DNA of 5,055 nt, from assembly GCA_016177865.1 (NCBI GenBank), contig JACOUJ010000022.1, forward strand, positions 1-5,055, given 5' to 3'. Within the stretch, counting starts at the first letter, position 1; every line of letters begins with the position of its first letter. The notes under the pieces were generated by a model. It saw only the letters and a program-made list of their open reading frames with translations. It was not told the DNA's origin and did no database searches. Of this stretch, positions 1 through 5,055 are shown in pieces. A program made the position numbers and the translations under genes. Origin of the DNA: Candidatus Rokuibacteriota bacterium. GTDB taxonomy: Bacteria; Methylomirabilota; Methylomirabilia; Rokubacteriales; JACOUJ01.

Positions 1-49
1 ATGAGGTAGCAGCGGACCCGAGCAGCTTGTCACCTGAAAGATCAGGACC

Positions 50-442
50 ATGCGGACGATGCTCATCATTGACGATGATCCCGCATGGCGCTCGCTCTAC
101 CGACTCATGTTCGAAGGTAGATTCCGGGTCTTCGAGGCGACGGATGGGCGCGAGGGGCTCGCCCGGTACGAGGAGACCTCGCCGGACCTGGTCATCGTGG
201 ATCTCCGGATGCCCCGCATGGATGGGACGACCTTCCTCGCCAAGGTTCGGGGGAAGAACCATGTGGCCCCGGTCATCGTGTGCACTGCCGTCAGCCGTGA
301 GGCGGCGGCACTCGTGGGCTCGGGGGTGCAGGTTGTCCCGAAGTCACCTGGCCTCAAGGAGCTTCTGAACGTCGTCTCCTCATTAGACTCTGAACGGCCC
401 GGCCGTTGCGATGCCGAAGCCGGCAGAGGAAACCGCGACTGA
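50..442 (+). CDS. Stand-alone response-regulator receiver domain protein
   Basis: This 130-residue protein is a CheY-like receiver domain that would be phosphorylated by a histidine kinase in the cytoplasm. Visible landmarks are the acidic Mg-binding cluster D8-D9-D10 after the first beta strand, the phosphoacceptor D51 in VIVDLRMPRMDG (residues 48-59), the switch Thr T79 in IVCTAV, and the conserved Lys K98 in VPKS. All key receiver residues are therefore present. The fold ends near residue 110. The last 20 residues are Arg/Gly/Asp-rich and look non-conserved, and there is no DNA-binding or enzymatic output domain. I chose ATG 50 because it gives the usual MRTxLIIDDD beginning; the only SD-like string (AGGA at 44-47) is very close to it, so ATG 59 (residue 4) remains possible. 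No histidine kinase is visible in the window. The gene lies 141 nt upstream of otsA on the same strand, so a role in trehalose or stress control is inference from position. Confidence 0.9.
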   Translation: MRTMLIIDDDPAWRSLYRLMFEGRFRVFEATDGREGLARYEETSPDLVIVDLRMPRMDGTTFLAKVRGKNHVAPVIVCTAVSREAAALVGSGVQVVPKSPGLKELLNVVSSLDSERPGRCDAEAGRGNRD

Positions 443-463
443 CCGGTATTGCACCCATACCCC

Positions 464-492
464 TTTACCGCCGGAGGCCTAGGCGGTATAGT
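464..492 (+). promoter_or_regulatory. Candidate sigma-70-type promoter for the otsA-otsB operon
   Basis: A -35-like TTTACC at 464-469 (4 of 6 matches to TTGACA) and a -10-like TATAGT at 487-492 (5 of 6 matches to TATAAT) are separated by exactly 17 bp. Transcription would begin near 498-500, giving a leader of about 85 nt before the ATG at 584. The site lies in the gap after the receiver gene stop codon (442). The match is by eye; no transcription data are available. Confidence 0.5.
466..488. repeat. Inverted repeat within the otsA promoter (possible operator)
   Basis: TACCGCC at 466-472 is the exact reverse complement of GGCGGTA at 482-488, with a 9-nt centre. The arms overlap the end of the -35 hexamer and the start of the -10 hexamer. 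The centre also contains the 8-bp palindrome GCCTAGGC (477-484). Placement between the hexamers fits a binding site for a dimeric regulator. A factor-independent terminator for the receiver gene is less likely because no T-run follows the right arm. Confidence 0.45.
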
Positions 493-500
493 AGATACTA
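489..500. repeat. Short palindrome at the -10/start region
   Basis: TAGTA (489-493) and TACTA (496-500) are reverse complements separated by GA. The 12-bp element directly abuts the preceding inverted repeat and covers the end of the -10 hexamer and the predicted transcription start. The 2-nt centre makes an RNA hairpin unlikely, so if it is functional it would act as a DNA site. A short AT-rich palindrome can also occur by chance. Confidence 0.25.
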
Positions 501-583
501 GATCCCTCGACCTCCCGGGTGTCGGGGACCTTCCCAGGGCAGGTTCTCCGCCCCGTCTGGTCATATCAGCGGGCACGCCGACC

Positions 584-2815
584 ATGAAGTTCACGCTTCG
601 TCTTCTCGGGGCGACTTGGCTCACGGCAATTGTCGTCGTTGCCGCGTTCTCCTTCGTCTCGATTCAGGCCGAGCGCGCGCGGATGACGGAGGATTTCGAA
701 CGCCGCGCCTGGCTCTTGGGGGAGGGGCTGAAGGAGGCGCTTGAGCCAGCCATCGAGAAGGGGCCCGCATCGCGAATTGAACGCATCGTAAAGAGATTCG
801 GGACCTCGACCAGGGGGATCGCGGTCTACGATCGGTTCGCGGGTCTGCTCGTGGCCACCCCTGAGGTGGCGCCCAGGCTCCCCCCATCGCTTCCCTTCGT
901 TTCCGAAGCCATCACGACCACCTCCGTGAAGAAGGGGTTCGAGTCCCTCGGGGGGCGAGACACCTACTACTTTGCGATCCCATTGGGCGAAGACCGGCCC
1001 CAGGGCGCGCTCGTGCTCCTTTATGATGCCACACCCATCGAGCAGCGCGTCTTCACCCTTCTGCGAAACTACGCGATCTGGCTCCTGGTCCTGGGCACCG
1101 CCTTATCGCTGGTCATGCTGGTCGTCGTGAGGTTGAGTATCACCCATCCGCTTGGCAGGATGGCTGAGTGGGCGAAACAGCTCAGGAGCGAGGCAACCCT
1201 CCCGCCTCCCGGCGTGGGCGACCCGTCCCTGTTCGGCCCGCTCGCCACCGAGCTGAGCGGGCTGGCGAGGAGCCTGGCCAGGGCCCGGGAGGCTGCGGAA
1301 CAGGAGGCGATGCTTCGCCTTCATGGCCAGAGTGTTTGGACGGAGGAACGGCTCAAGCAGGTCGTCAGCCTCCGGCTGAACGATCGGCCCCTGTTCGTTG
1401 TCTCAAACCGCGAGCCGGTGAGCCATGTTTGGCGCGGCCGAGAGATCGAGCCGCGGACCCCGGCGAGCGGGCTCGTGACCGCCCTGGAGCCAGTCATGCG
1501 GGCCTGCGGCGGCGTGTGGGTCGCTCACGGGAGCGGAGACGCGGACCGCGAGACCGCGGATGCTCGCGGGACGCTTCGCTTGCCCCCGGACCACCCACGC
1601 TATACCCTCAAGCGGATCTGGCTCTCCAAAGACGAGGAGGAAGGCTACTACTACGGGTTTGCCAACGAAGGGCTCTGGCCGCTCTGTCACATCGTTCACG
1701 CCCGCCCGATCTTCCGTCCGGAGGACTGGGCGGATTACGCGGAGGTCAATCGGAAATTTGCGGAGGCCGTGCTGGAGGAGATGTCCGGGACAGAGAGCCC
1801 CGTCGTGCTGATCCAGGATTATCACTTTGCCCTCCTGCCCCGCCTGATTCGCGACCAGCGGTCCGACGCCCGCATCGCCATCTTCTGGCATATCCCGTGG
1901 CCCAATCCGGAGGCCTTCGGGATCTGCCCGTGGCAGCCGGAGATCCTCCAGGGGATGCTCGGGGCCGATCTGATCGGGTTTCACACCCAGTTCCACTGCA
2001 ATAACTTCCTGGAGACCGTGGATCGCGCCATCGAGGCGAGAATCGACTGGGAGCACTTCTCGGTCGATCGGGGTCAGCATACCACCTACGTCAAACCGTT
2101 TCCCATCAGTGTCGCCCCAGAGTTTGTAGAAGATCCCCCGAAGGGCTCCCGTGAGTCGCTTCTGAGCGATCTCGGGATTGATGCCGAATTCCTCGGGGTC
2201 GGCGTGGAACGGATCGACTACACCAAGGGGCTCCCCGAGCGGGTTCGGGCGATCCGCCGCTTCTTCGAGCGCTACCCTGAGTACCGGGAGCGGCTCGTCT
2301 TCATCCAATTGGCTGCGCCAAGTCGGAGCCGTATCCCGCGGTACCACGAGCTCGAGGAAGAGATCGGGCGTGCCGTGGAGGAGATCAATCGGGAGCTTCA
2401 GACCAAGCGGTGGCGGCCGATCCTCTTCCTGAAGGCCCACCACAGCCACCGAGAAATCTGGCCCTTCTATCGGTGGGCGGACTTCTGCATGGTCACGGCC
2501 CTTCACGACGGGATGAATCTGGTGGCAAAGGAGTTCGTCTCGGTCAGAGAGGAGGAGGACGGCGTCCTGATCCTGAGCCGTTTCACCGGCGCGTCGCGCG
2601 AGCTTCGAGACGCCGTGCTCGTCAACCCGTATGACATTGACGAGATGGCCGAGGCGATCCGGGTGGCAATCGAGATGACTCCGGCCGAACGCAAGAGCCG
2701 AATGGCCCGGATGCGCCAAGTCGTCAAGGAGCACAACATCTACCGCTGGGCAGGCCTTCTCCTGACCGACCTCGCCCGCCTGCCTGTCGAAGACCTCGGA
2801 GCAAGGGAACGCTGA
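584..2815 (+). CDS. otsA: Membrane-anchored trehalose-6-phosphate synthase with N-terminal sensor and HAMP-like region (OtsA, GT20)
   Basis: It transfers glucose from UDP- or ADP-glucose to glucose-6-phosphate, giving trehalose-6-phosphate. The 743 residues contain TM1 (about 6-26), an extracytoplasmic region (27-161) ending in a beta-rich stretch GALVLLYDAT, TM2 (about 163-183), a HAMP-like segment from RLSITHPLGRM (183-193) to about 235, a helical linker (to 262), and the GT20 domain (about 268-735). By comparison with E. coli OtsA the active site is intact: R276 in VSNRE, G296, Y357, W365, D412 in QDYH, H436 in FWHIPWP, R543 and K548 in ERIDYTKG, D642 in HDGMNLVAKE and E650. E. coli OtsA has 474 residues and no N-terminal extension. 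The frame is open back to TTG 449, but I chose ATG 584 because the upstream part looks non-coding, contains the promoter, and the ATG leads straight into TM1. No clear SD precedes it. The acceptor is inferred from the adjacent otsB; glucosylglycerol-phosphate synthase is the main alternative within GT20. Confidence 0.93.
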   Translation: MKFTLRLLGATWLTAIVVVAAFSFVSIQAERARMTEDFERRAWLLGEGLKEALEPAIEKGPASRIERIVKRFGTSTRGIAVYDRFAGLLVATPEVAPRLPPSLPFVSEAITTTSVKKGFESLGGRDTYYFAIPLGEDRPQGALVLLYDATPIEQRVFTLLRNYAIWLLVLGTALSLVMLVVVRLSITHPLGRMAEWAKQLRSEATLPPPGVGDPSLFGPLATELSGLARSLARAREAAEQEAMLRLHGQSVWTEERLKQVVSLRLNDRPLFVVSNREPVSHVWRGREIEPRTPASGLVTALEPVMRACGGVWVAHGSGDADRETADARGTLRLPPDHPRYTLKRIWLSKDEEEGYYYGFANEGLWPLCHIVHARPIFRPEDWADYAEVNRKFAEAVLEEMSGTESPVVLIQDYHFALLPRLIRDQRSDARIAIFWHIPWPNPEAFGICPWQPEILQGMLGADLIGFHTQFHCNNFLETVDRAIEARIDWEHFSVDRGQHTTYVKPFPISVAPEFVEDPPKGSRESLLSDLGIDAEFLGVGVERIDYTKGLPERVRAIRRFFERYPEYRERLVFIQLAAPSRSRIPRYHELEEEIGRAVEEINRELQTKRWRPILFLKAHHSHREIWPFYRWADFCMVTALHDGMNLVAKEFVSVREEEDGVLILSRFTGASRELRDAVLVNPYDIDEMAEAIRVAIEMTPAERKSRMARMRQVVKEHNIYRWAGLLLTDLARLPVEDLGARER
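2798..2808 (+). promoter_or_regulatory. Ribosome binding site for otsB, inside the otsA 3' end
   Basis: A purine-rich GGAGCAAGGGA precedes the CTG at 2812. GGAG (2798-2801) lies 10 nt upstream and AAGGGA (2803-2808) lies 3 nt upstream. This supports initiation at the CTG that overlaps the otsA TGA, by reinitiation or translational coupling. Confidence 0.5.
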
Positions 2816-3681
2816 GCCGTCCCCGATCGCGCAACGCCGCCTTTCGCTCCCTCCGGGATCGACTCCGGTCAGAGATTCAATCCGGGGCAGGTCTCGTACT
2901 GATCCTCGACTTCGACGGGACGCTGGCGCCAATCGCGCGGCATCCTGCCGGGGCGCGGCTCGATCCAGAAATCAAAAAAACGCTCCGGCGTCTGGCAGCC
3001 AATCCTCGCGTTGGGCTTGCCGTTCTCTCGGGCCGGTCCCTCAGCGATATCAAACGCCGCGTGCAGATCCCGGGAGTTGTCTACGGGGGCTGTCATGGAC
3101 TTGACATCAAAGGGCTCGGGCTCGAGTTTCGGCCTCCCCTGACCCCCTCAGTCCAGCGCCATCTCGAGCGGGCGGCGGAGATGCTCGAGGCGGTCGTCTC
3201 CGACTTCCGGGGCGCAGATCTGGAGCGGAAAGGGCTCGCGGTGTCTCTCCATTACCGCCGGGTTGTCTCGTCCGGGCTTGAGACACTCTTCAAATTGACC
3301 AAGGAGGTGGCCGCCCAGGAGGGCCTGGCGATTCTCCTCGGGGTGAAGGTGTGGGATCTCGTGCCGCCGGGACATCGGGGGAAGTCGAATGCGCTTCCCC
3401 TGATCCGGGATCACCTGACGAAGCGGCTGAACGGACGGCCTCCATTTGCGATCTACGCTGGCGACGACGCGACCGATGCCGAGACTCTCCGATCCGTGGG
3501 GGACCGGGGAATCACGATCCAGGTCGGGGGGAAGCGGGGGACAGCGGATTATCACCTCCGCGGTGTTCCGGAGGTCCACGCCATCCTACGGTGGATCGAA
3601 GGTCACCGTGGGCTAAAGCCGTCTCACTCTACGACGTCAGGTGGACGAGGAGCGAAAGATAATCCCTCAGATGGTGGGTGA
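2812..3681 (+). CDS. otsB: Trehalose-6-phosphate phosphatase (OtsB, HAD superfamily), probable CTG start
   Basis: It hydrolyses trehalose-6-phosphate to trehalose and phosphate in the cytoplasm, completing the OtsA route. With the CTG start it has 289 residues, close to the usual size (E. coli OtsB is about 266). HAD motif I is LDFDGTL with nucleophile D33 and acid/base D35. Motif II is LSGRS with S73. The motif III lysine is probably K191 in PPGHRGKS, a slightly unusual spacing. Motif IV is AGDDATDAE with D218, D219 and D222. There is no ATG, GTG or TTG in frame between the stop codons at 2632-2640 and GTG 3061. Starting at GTG 3061 would delete motifs I and II and inactivate the enzyme. CTG 2812 overlaps the otsA stop as CTGA and follows an SD-like string, so it is the best start; ATT 2875 is a weaker option. 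The last 20 or so residues are low-complexity and overlap the 3' end of treT on the other strand. Confidence 0.88.
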   Translation: MSRPRSRNAAFRSLRDRLRSEIQSGAGLVLILDFDGTLAPIARHPAGARLDPEIKKTLRRLAANPRVGLAVLSGRSLSDIKRRVQIPGVVYGGCHGLDIKGLGLEFRPPLTPSVQRHLERAAEMLEAVVSDFRGADLERKGLAVSLHYRRVVSSGLETLFKLTKEVAAQEGLAILLGVKVWDLVPPGHRGKSNALPLIRDHLTKRLNGRPPFAIYAGDDATDAETLRSVGDRGITIQVGGKRGTADYHLRGVPEVHAILRWIEGHRGLKPSHSTTSGGRGAKDNPSDGG

Positions 3682-4837
3682 TGAGGAAATTCTGTCGGAC
3701 GTGCTCTCGGCCGGCCTCCCCCATCCTCTGCATCAGCCCGGGATTCGACAGGAGATACCGGATCCGATACGCGGCTCCTTCGACTGAATTGACGGTATAG
3801 CCGGTCACGCCGTAGAGGATCTGGGAGGTGATCCCCCCTGTGGCGCCACCGATGACGGGCTTCCCTTTCCACATCGCCTCGGCCACCGTGAGGCCGAATC
3901 CTTCCCGAGTAGACTTCTGGATCACGATGCTGGCAGCCCGCTGAAGCGCGTTGATCTGGCGGTGGGCATCAGGGGGGAGGTCAAGGACGAGGATGTCCGG
4001 GTCACGTCCCGCCGCCTCCCTCACCTCGGAAAGCACACGGGCCCCCTCGGGATCATCTGTGGCCCCGCCGCCGGCCAGCACGAGCCGGACATCGTGATAC
4101 CGCTTCACCACCCGGTAGGAGTTGATGACACCCACCGGGTCTTTGAACCGGTCGAATCGCGAGACCTGAAGGAGGATTGGCTTGTCCGTCGGGACTCCGA
4201 GCCGGTCCAGGCAGCGATGAATCTCTTTCCGGCTCAGCGACCGGTTCTTTTCCGACAGGGGGTCGATCGACGGGTGAACGACAAACTGAGGAATCGGCAG
4301 CCGCTGGGCGAACGCGGGAAGAGAAAAGACGGCAGCGTCGTATTTGACCACCGATTGGCGCAGAAACGCCCAGACCCGCCGTTGGGGCGCGGAGAGGTCA
4401 ATGTGGCAGCGCCACACCCATTTCCCCTCGGCTGGCCGTGCCTCGACGAGGGGGGCGGGCTGAGGGTCGTGAATCATCACCAGATCGCCTTCCAGTCGGA
4501 GCCGTGCGGCGCTCGCGCGGTTCACCTCGAGATAATGCTCGAGCATCGCTTCCGTGATGACCTGCTCCGTGCCCTGGAGCGCGTTGTGGAACGCCTTGGT
4601 GGTGGCGAAAAACTCCGCGTCCCCCTCGATGACCTCCCAGTCCGCCTTGATTGCAAGATCGTTCATGAGCGGGACAAGACGGTAGAGGATCTCCGCGACC
4701 CCGCCGCCTGACCTTGTGGAGTTGACGTGGAGAAACCGTCGCCCCCGCACCCGCTCCGAGAGGCGCAGGAGAAAATCCACGGTGCCCCTGGGGGCCACCC
4801 TGCGGTAGGCTTCAATGGTGGGTGCGTTATTGGGCAT
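3629..4837 (-). CDS. treT: Trehalose glycosyltransferring synthase (TreT, GT4 family)
   Basis: TreT reversibly makes trehalose directly from NDP-glucose and free glucose, with no phosphorylated intermediate. The 402-residue product has two GT-B Rossmann halves. From memory it closely resembles the Thermococcus/Pyrococcus TreT at its signature segments: HVNSTRSGGGVAEIL (37-51), the FHNALQG segment (83-89), IHDPQPAPL (122-130), WRCHIDLS (142-149), PSIDPLSEKN (189-198), SRFDRFKDP (226-234), and the nucleotide-sugar site REGFGLTVAEAMWKGKP (311-327) with E312 and E320. Length is normal and nothing appears missing. I chose ATG 4837 over an in-frame GTG at 4858 because AGAGG sits 6 nt upstream and because family members show no need for the extra seven residues. 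The start overlaps the upstream gene's stop by 11 nt, indicating an operon with translational coupling. The 3' end overlaps otsB convergently by 53 bp. Trehalose phosphorylase-like GT4 enzymes are the nearest alternative, but the signatures favour TreT. Confidence 0.92.
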   Translation of the reverse strand: MPNNAPTIEAYRRVAPRGTVDFLLRLSERVRGRRFLHVNSTRSGGGVAEILYRLVPLMNDLAIKADWEVIEGDAEFFATTKAFHNALQGTEQVITEAMLEHYLEVNRASAARLRLEGDLVMIHDPQPAPLVEARPAEGKWVWRCHIDLSAPQRRVWAFLRQSVVKYDAAVFSLPAFAQRLPIPQFVVHPSIDPLSEKNRSLSRKEIHRCLDRLGVPTDKPILLQVSRFDRFKDPVGVINSYRVVKRYHDVRLVLAGGGATDDPEGARVLSEVREAAGRDPDILVLDLPPDAHRQINALQRAASIVIQKSTREGFGLTVAEAMWKGKPVIGGATGGITSQILYGVTGYTVNSVEGAAYRIRYLLSNPGLMQRMGEAGREHVRQNFLITHHLRDYLSLLVHLTS

Positions 4838-5055
4838 CGGTGGCCTCTGACAGCACACGGTGAATAAGCCGAAGCATCTCCGCTCGAATGCGCTCCAAGC
4901 CCCCGAGGTAGGGATTGATCCGCGCGATCTCTTCCGCGAGGGCCGTGAGCCCCCAGTCCGTCCCTACCCACTGGGCGAAGTCCCCATGACGGTTTCCACG
5001 CCTGACTCTCGCCTCGAGCGTATGGAAATAGATGTAGCTGGCGTCCACATCGCGG
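4827..5055 (-). CDS. C-terminal end of a DUF5752-like protein (5' part outside the window)
   Basis: Only the last 75 codons are visible; the frame is open to the right edge, so the true start lies beyond it. A GTG at 5048 is in frame but is probably an internal valine, because the preceding codons (Arg-Asp) continue the frame and the fragment begins mid-motif. Visible features are DASYIYFHTLEARVRRG, then DFAQWV with a following LALAEEI-like helix, INPYLGGLERIR, and a terminal amphipathic helix. From memory this pattern (aromatic-HT near the start, DFxxWV, then NPY..LE.IR) resembles DUF5752 proteins, which I recall next to trehalose/GT4 genes; I cannot run the search. Biochemical function is unknown. 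No membrane segment or signal peptide is visible in this part. It overlaps the treT start by 11 nt, so the two are almost certainly co-transcribed and probably functionally linked. Confidence 0.7.
   Translation of the reverse strand, partial: RDVDASYIYFHTLEARVRRGNRHGDFAQWVGTDWGLTALAEEIARINPYLGGLERIRAEMLRLIHRVLSEATDAQ
4844..4848 (-). promoter_or_regulatory. Shine-Dalgarno site deciding the treT start
   Basis: On the minus strand AGAGG lies 6 nt before the ATG whose first base is 4837. It sits inside the last codons of the upstream gene. It favours this ATG over the in-frame GTG at 4858, which lies upstream of the site. Confidence 0.65.

Noticed and set aside
1..9. ATG at the first base of the window
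   Set aside because: It reads ATG-AGG-TAG and stops after two codons; no gene can be supported in positions 1-49.
466..488. The inverted repeat as an intrinsic terminator for the receiver gene
   Set aside because: The stem is only 7 bp and is followed by TATAGTAGA, not a T-run. Its alignment with promoter hexamers fits an operator better.
97..624. A 175-codon minus-strand frame opposite the receiver gene and otsA leader
   Set aside because: It runs across a clear receiver domain and the promoter gap; its composition is Arg/Ser/Pro-rich without motifs.
1168..2004. A 278-codon plus-strand frame inside otsA
   Set aside because: The product is Arg/Pro/Gly-rich with no domain, typical of an out-of-frame reading of a GC-rich gene.
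1403..2932. A 509-codon open frame on the minus strand across otsA
   Set aside because: It is antisense to a conserved GT20 domain with all catalytic residues. Its product has no recognisable motif, and long antisense frames are expected in high-GC coding DNA.
3061..3681. otsB starting at GTG 3061
   Set aside because: This start would remove the nucleophile motif DFDGT and motif II LSGRS, which are encoded in the same frame just upstream.
3962..4711. A 249-codon plus-strand frame opposite treT
   Set aside because: It is antisense to the conserved TreT sequence and resembles no family I recognise.
1..5055. CRISPR arrays, tRNA or rRNA genes, insertion sequences, phage genes
   Set aside because: I saw no regularly spaced repeats, tRNA-like folds, transposase motifs or terminal repeats; the window is almost fully occupied by the genes listed.

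Overview
This is a compact, high-GC bacterial window (roughly 60% G+C by eye) devoted almost entirely to trehalose metabolism. It carries two independent routes to trehalose, pointing toward each other. The sequence does not fix the organism. High GC, Shine-Dalgarno-type sites and the co-occurrence of OtsA/OtsB with an archaeal/thermophile-style TreT would fit a soil or subsurface lineage such as NC10/Methylomirabilota, Rokubacteria, Nitrospirota or a deltaproteobacterium. That is a low-confidence inference.

Layout, left to right. Positions 50-442 (+) encode a stand-alone response-regulator receiver domain with no output domain. A 141-nt gap follows, holding a good sigma-70-like promoter (TTTACC, 17-bp spacer, TATAGT) whose spacer carries an inverted repeat. 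Positions 584-2815 (+) encode a 743-residue membrane protein: TM helix, extracytoplasmic sensor region, second TM helix, HAMP-like linker, then a complete GT20 trehalose-6-phosphate synthase (OtsA) domain. Positions 2812-3681 (+) encode the matching HAD phosphatase OtsB. It appears to start at a non-canonical CTG that overlaps the otsA stop codon (CTGA). The first conventional start in that frame (GTG at 3061) lies after the catalytic aspartate and cannot be right.

On the minus strand, read right to left, the C-terminal end of a protein resembling the DUF5752 family enters from the right edge (4827-5055). It overlaps by 11 nt the start of treT (3629-4837), a GT4-type trehalose glycosyltransferring synthase that joins NDP-glucose and glucose in one step. 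The 3' ends of treT and otsB overlap by 53 bp.

As a working model, OtsA and OtsB make trehalose from UDP/ADP-glucose and glucose-6-phosphate via trehalose-6-phosphate, with OtsA tethered to the membrane and possibly gated by an external signal. TreT gives a reversible one-step route from free glucose. The receiver protein may add phosphorelay control, but only its position suggests this. The most unusual points are the sensor-HAMP-OtsA fusion, the CTG-start coupling of otsB, and the two convergent trehalose pathways.
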